From positions 1 to 34,975 of the IMG/VR virus record IMGVR_UViG_3300022927_000002: a stretch of DNA of 34,975 nucleotides; one strand, written 5' to 3'. A program made the position numbers and the translations under genes. Positions 9,226-16,186 of the stretch are shown piece by piece. The notes beneath the pieces are model-generated. The model was not told the DNA's origin, did no database searches, and worked only from the letters and a program-made list of their open reading frames with translations. Position 1 is the first letter of the stretch. Each line of letters begins with the position of its first letter. The stretch is from a virus.

Positions 9226-11129
9226 TATACTACTCCCATCTTGCCTTGATTATTCATGGCATTGTTTATGATTGATGTTATCAATCCTTTTCTTGATGCT
9301 AATAATTGGTCAAATCCAGCAGCATCTACTGTTGATATATTAAAGTTGACTGTAGCACCCATGCCTTGACCTTTAGTATGATCTATAACAGTTTCATTAG
9401 GATGTAATATTGCAGGAAATCCACCTCTGCCATCTACACCACCTGCTCTTGCACCCATACCAGTAAAACCACCACCTTCTAATTTAGGAATTGTATTTGG
9501 TATTGTTAATGATGATGTATCTATTTGAGGTTTTTTCTTAAATATACCACCAAACGATTCAAACATTTTATCTATAACTAATTTTTGTAAAGCTATTCTT
9601 ATTAACTCTCTTACTATAGAGGTAGCAAAATCTTTAAATGATGCTTTACCTTTTTCTAAGAAATCCATAGTTAATTGAGTAATACCATCATAAGACTTTT
9701 GAAATACACCCTGCATTTCTTCTTGCATGGTTTTTATATTAGTAAAGAAATCTTTATAACCCTTTTCAGCATCTGCTAAAAACTGTTGAAATGCTGTTAG
9801 TTTTGCAAAACCAGTTTTTTTGTCAGCTTCTTGTTCTTCAGGCTTTCCAAATATAAGTTCCATAAGACTTGGAACTTCATAATCTGTATCTCCTACAACT
9901 CTGTCTCTAATTCTTTTTCTAGCTTCTGCAATTTTTTCTACAGATTCATCAATCTCTCCACCTATAGCATCAACATCTATAAGTTTAATTTTACCAATAC
10001 CAAGCCTTTCAGCTACATTTGGCATTTTATCTATAGCACTATTAAACAACCCTAATATTTTATTAAGACCATTTGCTATAAATTTAATTACAGCAAAACC
10101 AGTTAATTCTTTTATACCTTGTTTAAAGGTTTCAAAAGCAATTAAACCTTTATCAATAAAATTAGGAATTGTTACGTCAAATACTTGTCTAAAGTCATTA
10201 TATATTTCTTGTCTAAATACATAAGCTGCCATTATTAATGTAGTAAATCCTGTTAATAATAAACCAAATGGATTTGCTAATATTGCCTTACCCATAGCTT
10301 TTATAGCTAAAGTAACTCCAGCTATTGCTGGTATTAATAAAGCATCTAAGTTTTGTGCAACAAAATTTATTCCATTAGCAAGTTTTGAAAAACCTTGAGT
10401 AGATTCTTGAATATCTCCAATCATAAATTGAAAATTATTTCTTAAAGCCACACCAGCTTGACCTAAAGTCATAGGCATATCTTTTATTAGATTATTAGTT
10501 TCATCAATACCTGCAATAAGAATTGGCATTACAGTTTCTGCTGTTAATTTACCAGCATGACCAAATTCTCTAAGCTCACCAACAGTCATGTTAAGACCTT
10601 CGGCTAACATCTTAGTAAGAATCGTGTTGTTTTCCATTACTGATCTAAGCTCATCACCTCTTAAAGCACCTGAAGCTAAACCCTGAGCTAACTGTCTAGC
10701 AGAGTTATTTGCTTCTTGAGCATGAGAACCAGCAATAATAAAAGTATTTGCAACCATTTGTGTAGCATCAGCAACGTCTTGTTGTGTTGCTCCTAAATGC
10801 TCAGTAGCTAAAGAAAGTCTTGTAAACAACATGGCTACAGCATCAAAATCAGACCTTGACTCTAATGCAATTCTTCTCATGTGGTTCATAGCACTAGCAG
10901 TTGCTTCTGCACTACCAGTAAAAGCATCCATTCTGTTTTTAACGCCAATCATGACGTTAGCAGCTTCAACTAATTCTCTTACAGAAAAAGCAGCAGCAAG
11001 AGTTTGCCCTAATTGACTAACAACGCTATTGACACCACCAATGTCTCTTTTAAATTTATTTAAAGCAGCAGCAGATTTGTTATTTGCGAATAAATCTATC
11101 TGATATTTAAATGCTTTAGGTAGTGCCAT
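9225..11129 (-). CDS. Tail tape measure protein, 634 aa
   Basis: Residues about 75-250 match the tape-measure N-terminal domain (MRRIALESRSDFDAVAMLFT; ASGALRGDELRSVMENNTIL; LREFGHAGKLTAETVMPILI). A hydrophobic stretch at about 260-310 (IPAIAGVTLAIKAMGKAIL, then GLLLTGFTTLIMAAYVF) fits the membrane-interacting segment. The C-terminal region (KASFKDFATSIVRELIRIAL, then GGGFTGMGARAGGVDGRGGF) resembles the end of lambda gpH. At about 1.5 angstrom per residue, the family rule, the tail would be near 95 nm. The start lies inside the end of the frameshifted chaperone frame, as G/T/H are arranged in lambda. Confidence 0.93.
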   Translation of the reverse strand: MALPKAFKYQIDLFANNKSAAALNKFKRDIGGVNSVVSQLGQTLAAAFSVRELVEAANVMIGVKNRMDAFTGSAEATASAMNHMRRIALESRSDFDAVAMLFTRLSLATEHLGATQQDVADATQMVANTFIIAGSHAQEANNSARQLAQGLASGALRGDELRSVMENNTILTKMLAEGLNMTVGELREFGHAGKLTAETVMPILIAGIDETNNLIKDMPMTLGQAGVALRNNFQFMIGDIQESTQGFSKLANGINFVAQNLDALLIPAIAGVTLAIKAMGKAILANPFGLLLTGFTTLIMAAYVFRQEIYNDFRQVFDVTIPNFIDKGLIAFETFKQGIKELTGFAVIKFIANGLNKILGLFNSAIDKMPNVAERLGIGKIKLIDVDAIGGEIDESVEKIAEARKRIRDRVVGDTDYEVPSLMELIFGKPEEQEADKKTGFAKLTAFQQFLADAEKGYKDFFTNIKTMQEEMQGVFQKSYDGITQLTMDFLEKGKASFKDFATSIVRELIRIALQKLVIDKMFESFGGIFKKKPQIDTSSLTIPNTIPKLEGGGFTGMGARAGGVDGRGGFPAILHPNETVIDHTKGQGMGATVNFNISTVDAAGFDQLLASRKGLITSIINNAMNNQGKMGVV

Positions 11130-11600
11130 TTCTTTCTTCCTTTATCTCAAGATAAGCCAACCATCCTTGAAACTCCTCAACTGTCATTGAATCAATTTCA
11201 GTTAATGTTTTGTTAAGTTTTTCAGCTAAAGCATATCTTATGTATAGCTGCTTATCTTCAATTACTTTTTTTTAACTTCTTCCTGTGAAACATTATTCAT
11301 CATTTCACTAGAAACTCTTATTAATACATCTCTATCAACCCTCTCCAATAAGGTTTTCTTATCAGCGATGGTAAATAACTTTTCTCCAGCTTCGTCTAAT
11401 GCTTTATAAATTAAAACATAAGCCAAAAGCTGTACGTCATCATCTTGAGCTAGTTTCATAAATTTAGAAGTCTCTGAAAGAGTTATTGGTTTACAATAAA
11501 TCTTAAGTGGATTATTTTCATCCTCACCCCATTCAGGGACTTCTATAATTTTAGTTTCTAGGCTATCAAAATGCTTCTTTGCGTTATCTATTGCTGACAT
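11116..11600 (-). CDS. Tail assembly chaperone GT fusion made by -1 ribosomal frameshift, 161 aa
   Basis: The G-like frame ends in GTT AAA AAA AAG TAA. Slipping back one base on A-AAA-AAG (11271-11265) continues as VIEDKQLYIRYALAEKL and ends with SMTVEEFQGWLAYLEIKEER before a TAA at 11116-11118. The extension (49 codons) has the MTxEEFxxWLAYxEI pattern of gpT-like extensions in lambda-type tail chaperones. Its only ATG would give a 23-residue peptide without a ribosome site, so it makes sense only as a frameshift extension. In lambda, gpG and gpGT bind the tape measure and tail tube and leave before the tail is complete; the same role is inferred here. Confidence 0.85.
11262..11600 (-). CDS. 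Tail assembly chaperone, G-like, 112 aa
   Basis: A small acidic protein between the tail tube and tape measure genes, the fixed place of gpG in lambda-type phages. It has a short beta-like N-terminal part (PEWGEDENNPLKIYCKPITL, the usual form of phage tail chaperones) and a helical remainder ending VSQEEVKKK. It begins four bases after the tail-tube stop. Most ribosomes should finish here; a minority shift into the T frame. Expected role: coating the tape measure and recruiting tube subunits. It is not part of the virion in well-studied relatives. Confidence 0.85.
   Translation of the reverse strand: MSAIDNAKKHFDSLETKIIEVPEWGEDENNPLKIYCKPITLSETSKFMKLAQDDDVQLLAYVLIYKALDEAGEKLFTIADKKTLLERVDRDVLIRVSSEMMNNVSQEEVKKK
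11265..11271 (-). promoter_or_regulatory. Slippery heptamer A-AAA-AAG for -1 frameshifting
   Basis: On the minus strand the heptamer A AAA AAG sits in the X-XXY-YYZ register of the upstream gene, directly before its TAA stop, in a run of eight A. It is the same heptamer as E. coli dnaX. An AGGA at 11284-11281, nine bases upstream, could act as a Shine-Dalgarno-like stimulator. I did not identify a downstream pseudoknot. Confidence 0.85.
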
Positions 11601-11604
11601 TTTC

Positions 11605-11994
11605 TTATACTGTTGTTTGTGTTAATGCACCAGTACCCTGTACTGAAACACTAGCTTCAACTAGACCATCAAATGAGCCAGTTCTTGTTACTCCAGTAAC
11701 AATAGCTGTACCAGTATAATAAGTATCACCTGCTGTATCTCCTTCAGGATATAGATTTAAAGTTACTTCTGAACCAATGGTTAAAGCACCTTGACCAGTA
11801 GTATCAGTCTCATCCCAAAATACATCTAAACTTCCTGAGAAAGAAGTCAATGATGATTTATATGTTCTAGCAGAATCGCCCATTGAAGTATCTTCTAAAG
11901 TATCAGCAGTTTCTTCGATTGAATATGATCTAACCTCAGACACTGAATCTGTACCAACTTTAACGATACCTTCGCTTCCTTTATGTGTCGCCAT
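11605..11994 (-). CDS. Major tail tube protein, 129 aa
   Basis: An all-beta protein beginning MATHKGSEGIVKVGTDSVSE with SFSGSLDVFWDETD (residues about 51-64) and GTAIVTGVTRTGSFDGLVEA (near 94-113). This is the pattern of small tail tube proteins of siphoviruses, where a central Gly-Ser-Leu/Phe-xxx-Trp-Asp strand and the closing strand pair are conserved. It lies just before the frameshifting chaperone gene, as expected for gpV. There is no C-terminal Ig domain, unlike lambda gpV. Hexameric rings of this protein should form the tail tube around the tape measure. Confidence 0.85.
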   Translation of the reverse strand: MATHKGSEGIVKVGTDSVSEVRSYSIEETADTLEDTSMGDSARTYKSSLTSFSGSLDVFWDETDTTGQGALTIGSEVTLNLYPEGDTAGDTYYTGTAIVTGVTRTGSFDGLVEASVSVQGTGALTQTTV

Positions 11995-12148
11995 TTTCTA
12001 CCTCGTCTTTCGACTTTTTCTTAGAAGAAGATTTAATTTTATCTTGCGAATGGACTGCTTCCTCTTTCCAACCCATATTCTTTAAAGACTCAACCTTAGA
12101 AGGATGAGCTATTATTGAATTCTTACCATTTGGACTAATCATTTTCAT
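11981..12148 (-). CDS. Small phage protein with GW motif and lysine-rich tail, 55 aa
   Basis: ATG at 12148 is preceded by a perfect AGGAGG and a six-base spacer, one of the best ribosome sites in the window. The protein starts MKMISPNGKNSIIAHPSKVE and continues SLKNMGWKEE; the K-M-x-S-P-x-G...HPSxV...MGW pattern recurs in short phage proteins of unknown function and as a tail on larger structural proteins. The C-terminal half is Ser/Lys-rich and probably disordered. It overlaps the start of the tail tube gene by 14 bases, so it may couple translation into it. Function unknown; a structural or assembly role is inferred from location. Confidence 0.8.
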   Translation of the reverse strand: MKMISPNGKNSIIAHPSKVESLKNMGWKEEAVHSQDKIKSSSKKKSKDEVENGDT

Positions 12149-12161
12149 AATTTGCCTCCTG

Positions 12162-12602
12162 TTAAACTGCTACATCAGGATTAGTTTCCTGAACATAATA
12201 GTTAGTTAAAAATGTAAGAGAGACATAACCCAGCGGCTTTTCTCCCTCTCCGTTAAATTCTATTTCTGTTGATTCTAAATAGCAGTCTTTAGCTAATCCA
12301 TCTAAAGTTCTATCTGCTGCTATTGCTTCCTCAACTTCTTTTGATATTGTATCAATAGTATCATCAAAGTCACTACTAGCTTTTGCATATCCTTCTACCA
12401 CTACTGACAATTCTCTACTCATAACTCTATCAGTACCTATTACTATAGGTTCAGATGTTTCTGACTTAGTATAGATAACTAATGCTGGTACTGTTTCTAA
12501 TGGATAAACCCTAGATTGATATACTCTTGATCCAGTAGTTGTTAAACCAGTTAAAGTTGTACCAAACTTTTCTCTTATCTGTTGTCTTATATGATTTGCC
12601 AT
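12162..12602 (-). CDS. Tail terminator / minor tail protein U-like, 146 aa
   Basis: N-terminal helix (MANHIRQQIREKFGTTLTGL), then a strand region VYPLETVPALVIYTKSETSE, followed by RELSVVVEGYAKASSDFDDT and a closing strand VSLTFLTNYYVQE. This helix/beta arrangement and the R..L..VVEGYA motif match tail terminators of the lambda gpU type, which cap the tube and set its length. Position between the head-tail joining genes and the tail tube supports this. It overlaps the upstream gene stop by one base. Confidence 0.78.
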   Translation of the reverse strand: MANHIRQQIREKFGTTLTGLTTTGSRVYQSRVYPLETVPALVIYTKSETSEPIVIGTDRVMSRELSVVVEGYAKASSDFDDTIDTISKEVEEAIAADRTLDGLAKDCYLESTEIEFNGEGEKPLGYVSLTFLTNYYVQETNPDVAV

Positions 12603-12952
12603 TAAACTTCCTCTAACATTAATGCACTAAAACCTGTCCTATCTGCTTGTATATTTACAACAGTATAGTTTTGTGCTGCTTTGAGTATATTACCATTAGT
12701 ATCTTTAATTGCAGATACATCTAATCTATTTCCAAATGCAATATTTGGTACATCTACAGTTCTGCAATAGGCTATTGGTTTTAATGCCTCTACACCAACA
12801 CCATCATTTAGTTCTACATATTCATTATTTAGAATTACATTGATGGTTGTGGAAGTACCATTATTTGTATAAACAGCAGATACTCCATGACCATAGTTAA
12901 TATCTAAATATCCAGCCATATCTAATTCAGTTTCTAATCTAAATTGAGACAT
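12602..12952 (-). CDS. Head-tail joining protein (gpFII-like), second tandem copy, 116 aa
   Basis: Clearly related to the protein encoded immediately upstream: both have G-H-G-V near residue 22, an NxxIxxxYxx strand, AxCRxxDVPxI (here YCRTVDVPNIAFGNRLDVSA), then GNxLK, YxVxxIxxDxTG and a C-terminal LxLEE. The DVP...L.V....Y.V..I..D..G pattern is like lambda gpFII, the attachment protein at the bottom of the head connector. This copy lacks the central insertion of the upstream copy. One-base overlaps on both sides show coupled translation. Two copies may fill different rings of the head-tail joint or bind different partners. Confidence 0.7.
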   Translation of the reverse strand: MSQFRLETELDMAGYLDINYGHGVSAVYTNNGTSTTINVILNNEYVELNDGVGVEALKPIAYCRTVDVPNIAFGNRLDVSAIKDTNGNILKAAQNYTVVNIQADRTGFSALMLEEV

Positions 12953-13353
12953 TATTCTTCCTCTAATACCAAAGAGACTAAACCTGTATTATCAGGTTCT
13001 ACCGACCTAACAACAAATGTAGTTGTTGGTTTCAAAACATTACCCTTATCAGTTGTTATTGCATCAACTCTTAATTTATCTTCTTGAGATATATAAGGTA
13101 CATCAGATGCTTTAACTATTGCTCTTGGCTGATAACCAGCAACAGGAACAGTGCCGCCTTCTATATTAAAATATTCTTGGTCAATAATAATATTAATATT
13201 CTTAGAGAATCCTGAATCAATATCAAAAAGGGTATCTATTAATGGGAAGTCATCCCATAGAGATTGTTGGACTTCAAAGAAAGTGGCAGTAACACCATGA
13301 CCTGTTGTGGTATCAACATAGGCGTTAAAATCTAATGCACTCTCTAAAGGCAT
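12952..13353 (-). CDS. Head-tail joining protein (gpFII-like), first tandem copy, 133 aa
   Basis: Paralogue of the next gene, with a shared framework: GHGVTATF near residue 18, NINIIIDQEYFNIEGGTVPV, AIVKASDVPYISQEDKLRVD, then KGNVLKPTTTFVVRSVEPDN and a final LVLEEE. It carries an extra segment of about 15 residues (QQSLWDDFPLIDTLFDID) absent from the downstream copy. The fold is predicted to be the small beta barrel of gpFII-like connectors. It lies just below the capsid gene and above the tail terminator, the right place for a head-tail joining protein. Confidence 0.68.
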   Translation of the reverse strand: MPLESALDFNAYVDTTTGHGVTATFFEVQQSLWDDFPLIDTLFDIDSGFSKNINIIIDQEYFNIEGGTVPVAGYQPRAIVKASDVPYISQEDKLRVDAITTDKGNVLKPTTTFVVRSVEPDNTGLVSLVLEEE

Positions 13354-13356
13354 GAT

Positions 13357-13572
13357 TTACTTTTTAGCTCTAGTCTTAGGAGCTTTTACTTTTGAAGTTT
13401 CTAAACCTACGCTTCTATCTTGTTTTTCAGCTTTAGGCTTACCTACATGAACTTCAGCTTTACCATAACCACATAAAGCATGACCTTCATGTTCAGGTAA
13501 TTCAACTATATCGCCAGCATGAACCTTAGAACCACCAGCCATTGTATCTGTTAATATTTTATATTTTTTCAT
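13357..13572 (-). CDS. Small basic protein after the capsid gene, 71 aa
   Basis: I favour the ATG at 13572 (MKKYKILTDTMAGGSKVHAG). An upstream ATG at 13614 would place a strong hairpin inside the gene, but neither start has a clear ribosome site. The N-terminal 45 residues look like a small SH3-like beta domain (VHAGDIVELPEHEGHALCGYG) and the tail is Lys/Arg-rich and likely disordered. Proteins of this type (KYK...G..V..GDIVEL...A..L...GKAE) often follow capsid genes in HK97-fold phages, but their function is not settled; head completion or decoration is possible. Confidence 0.7.
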   Translation of the reverse strand: MKKYKILTDTMAGGSKVHAGDIVELPEHEGHALCGYGKAEVHVGKPKAEKQDRSVGLETSKVKAPKTRAKK

Positions 13573-13580
13573 ATTTAAGT

Positions 13581-13600
13581 TGGGGGTATTGCTACCCCCA
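13581..13600 (-). promoter_or_regulatory. Intercistronic hairpin with GCAA tetraloop after the capsid gene
   Basis: On the minus strand TGGGGGTA and TACCCCCA form a perfect 8-bp stem around GCAA, a GNRA-type tetraloop. It lies 21 bases after the capsid stop. There is no following U-run, so it is probably not an efficient terminator. An mRNA-stabilising or processing element that keeps capsid message abundant is plausible. Confidence 0.65.
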
Positions 13601-13621
13601 TTCCATTTAAGCATCAGTTAA

Positions 13622-16186
13622 TTAGTCGCTTGATTTACAGAAAGATACTGCGTGTCTTACAGCAACATCAACAGTTTGTAGAGCAACAATTCTTACTCCA
13701 CCTGAAGTTGATAATGCATAAGGGTCAACAGTAATATCTAGTCCACCATACATACCAATTAATAAGTCTGCAAAGTTTCCAAAGTAGAAGTCACCACTTG
13801 TTACTTGATTGCTTCTAATAACATTATAACCATTCATAGTGTTATCAGGAGAAACAACAAATTGAGCAGTATTAGTTGCTTTTTCAGTTGTTTTTAAAGT
13901 ACCAAAGTCAGCAGGTCTACAAATATAAGCTAAAGAACCATTTAAAGCATTATCGTTTGCGACTGCGGACTCCATTGCTACGACCTCAGCCCATGTAGGG
14001 TTAGCAGCAGCAAATGTAGTTGTGTTAATACCTGAAGTATTAGCAATACCTGTAGGCTGACCACTTGTACCTGAACCAGCTAAAGCACCTAAATCAATAG
14101 CAGTAGCTATAGATTGTGTTAGGTCATCTCTGATTAAATTCTCAACATCTAATGAAGATTGTTGTAATAATAATCTAGTAGCATCAGTAAAAGCACCGAT
14201 TACTTTGGGAGACATAGTTACTGAACCTGAAGTGAATTCTGATTCAGAAGCAGCAGTACCTTCAGTTGCAATCCAACCAGCAGAAGAAGCAGCAGTTTTC
14301 TTAGGTATTACAACATTACCTTGTAATCCTCTAAGCATTGTTGCACCAGCTTGCATTACACTTGAGCTGTTTCTTAATACATCAATGAAGTCTCCACCTC
14401 TATAATCTTCAGCGATTAGAGTTGAATCATCAGATGAATTAATATCTCTTTGCTTCCAAGTTCTTAGAACTTCAGCAGGTAACATGATGCCTTGAGCATC
14501 TTTACCATATTGTCTAGCAGCTTCAGCAGAACATTCAAATTCAAATGCTGCATCTTCTTGTGCTTTTCTGTCGCTAGGATTAGCCATAGCTCTAATAGCT
14601 TTTACTAGGCTAAACTGTCTAACTTCTTTTTTAGTCATACCGATGTCTGAAGGAGTTTCTAAAGGAGTGTTGTTAGAAATATTTTCTAATAATACACCTC
14701 TAAATTCTTCAACAGAGATACCATCAGCAATCGCTTTGTCAGCTAAATCTCTTTTATTGTGTCTAGCTGCTAAATCTATAATCTCTTTTGAGTTTCTTTT
14801 AAATTCAGCTTTAGCTTCATCAATAGTTTGAGTTCTAACTTCGTCTAGGTTTATGTCTTTTTTATCTTCTGACATTTTTATCTCCTTAAAGTTAATATCA
14901 TTATTATTTTTAGAACGACCAACTCCAACAAGCCTTGACTGATCGGCTGGGACTGATACAGAGGATACCTCCATAGGAGTCCACTTAGCTTTATAGTAAG
15001 TCTCATCTTTGTCATTCATTCTTTCCAGTTTGTCGATGCGATATCCGACGGATATATTCATGCGTATCCCATCTTTTACGTCTTCAAACACTTCTTGAGC
15101 TAAAGCAGATTTTCCAAATCTGACTACTGCTAAAGACCTTTTAGCAGTCTCGTCTAGTTTGAATTCTTCAATTACACCTATTTGCTTGGTCATATCATGA
15201 TCCAAGAGAAGAGGCGCACGTCCTGAATTAATAAATTCCATATTTATATCATCAGCAGAATGTCCTAGCACTTCCATGCCAAAACTTCTTTCAACAGGTT
15301 CTTCGCTAGAAACTCCTATACGAACTCTTCTATTTTCCTCATCAAGATAAGAATGTTTAGATAAGTCAATAGTTCTATATTTCATAGGCATATCAATTAC
15401 TTTTCTTTCTTCTTCTTCATGAGCCATAGATACTTCGTCAGTAATCTCTAGTTCATCACCTTCTTTTTCTACATCCTCATGCTTTGCGAATTCAACGATA
15501 ACCTTATCGTCAGTTTCACTCACATTGAGGATATGTCTATCATCTTTATTCATAGATTTCTCCTCTTTATTTGTTGATAAAGGATGTTTTTCTGATTCTT
15601 GCGAATCAAAACTTGTTTGTCTTTCTTCTATAGCATCTTCAAATTTTATATATTCAAAATCATGCTCATCTAACCAATCTTTTGCTTGTTGAGGAGTATA
15701 TTTAGAAGAATCAAATCTAATAGATTGTATTTCTGATACTCCTTCTTTTATTCCATAAATAGCATCTATGCCATTTCCTAATTCATCATTTTCTCTTGCA
15801 AAAGAATCGTATTGTGCTGGGTCTTTTATTCTTGCTGCATGTTCATTTGGATATGGTCTAACATATTCATTTCTCTCATCTTTCATTTGATTTACTTTTG
15901 TTGTTGACCACTTATAACCAGCATCACCACCCCATAATGCCCAAGCTATTCTGCCATTAGAAGGATAACCTTCTTCACCAGCGTTAAAACCTTCTGCTTG
16001 TTTATCTACTTCATGTCTTGAGAAGAAACTATACATTCTTTTAATAGTTTCATCAGATAAATTTTCATTATTAAGAATTTGATTTGCTCTTTCAGCACCA
16101 ATTCTAGTGCCTCCACGACCAAATTCTTTTCTCCAGTCTAAACCCTTACGAGCTTCTACTTTCATTCCTTCAGTTGGTCTAGCCAT
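13622..16186 (-). CDS. Fused prohead protease / HK97-fold major capsid polyprotein, about 854 aa
   Basis: The ATG at 16186 (MARPTEGMKVEARKGLDW) has GAGG upstream and is preferred over the ATG at 16216. Residue numbers here count from 16216. Three parts: 17-200, a small-domain region (FGRGGTRIGAERANQIL, SFFSRHEVDK, GRIAWALWGGDAGYKW) seen upstream of other phage proteases; 280-430, an S78-type prohead protease with His340 in LLLDHD and Ser389 in RMNISVGYRI; 448-864, an HK97-fold capsid (delta-like acidic helical start, then GNVVIPKKTAASSAGWIATE, RLLLQQSSLDVENLIRDDLT, GSGTSGQPTGI, YICRPADF). The protease should cut the delta region during maturation. Strong in-frame ribosome sites at both domain junctions suggest that the parts can also be made separately. 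Confidence 0.92.
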   Translation of the reverse strand: MARPTEGMKVEARKGLDWRKEFGRGGTRIGAERANQILNNENLSDETIKRMYSFFSRHEVDKQAEGFNAGEEGYPSNGRIAWALWGGDAGYKWSTTKVNQMKDERNEYVRPYPNEHAARIKDPAQYDSFARENDELGNGIDAIYGIKEGVSEIQSIRFDSSKYTPQQAKDWLDEHDFEYIKFEDAIEERQTSFDSQESEKHPLSTNKEEKSMNKDDRHILNVSETDDKVIVEFAKHEDVEKEGDELEITDEVSMAHEEEERKVIDMPMKYRTIDLSKHSYLDEENRRVRIGVSSEEPVERSFGMEVLGHSADDINMEFINSGRAPLLLDHDMTKQIGVIEEFKLDETAKRSLAVVRFGKSALAQEVFEDVKDGIRMNISVGYRIDKLERMNDKDETYYKAKWTPMEVSSVSVPADQSRLVGVGRSKNNNDINFKEIKMSEDKKDINLDEVRTQTIDEAKAEFKRNSKEIIDLAARHNKRDLADKAIADGISVEEFRGVLLENISNNTPLETPSDIGMTKKEVRQFSLVKAIRAMANPSDRKAQEDAAFEFECSAEAARQYGKDAQGIMLPAEVLRTWKQRDINSSDDSTLIAEDYRGGDFIDVLRNSSSVMQAGATMLRGLQGNVVIPKKTAASSAGWIATEGTAASESEFTSGSVTMSPKVIGAFTDATRLLLQQSSLDVENLIRDDLTQSIATAIDLGALAGSGTSGQPTGIANTSGINTTTFAAANPTWAEVVAMESAVANDNALNGSLAYICRPADFGTLKTTEKATNTAQFVVSPDNTMNGYNVIRSNQVTSGDFYFGNFADLLIGMYGGLDITVDPYALSTSGGVRIVALQTVDVAVRHAVSFCKSSD
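14873..14887 (-). promoter_or_regulatory. Internal ribosome site and ATG for a separate capsid protein
   Basis: Inside the fused gene, AAGGAG at 14887-14882, a six-base spacer and ATG at 14875 are in frame. Translation from here gives MSEDKKDINLDEV onward, 417 aa, a normal length for an HK97-type capsid precursor with its delta domain. It lies between the protease and capsid parts, where a separate gene start would be expected. Confidence 0.7.
15551..15565 (-). promoter_or_regulatory. Internal ribosome site and ATG before the protease domain
   Basis: GAGGAG at 15565-15560, six-base spacer, in-frame ATG at 15553 (MNKDDRHILNVSE). It lies between the N-terminal domain and the protease region, at the end of a polar linker (HPLSTNKEEKS), and could give a protease or protease-capsid product lacking the N-terminal domain. 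Confidence 0.6.
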
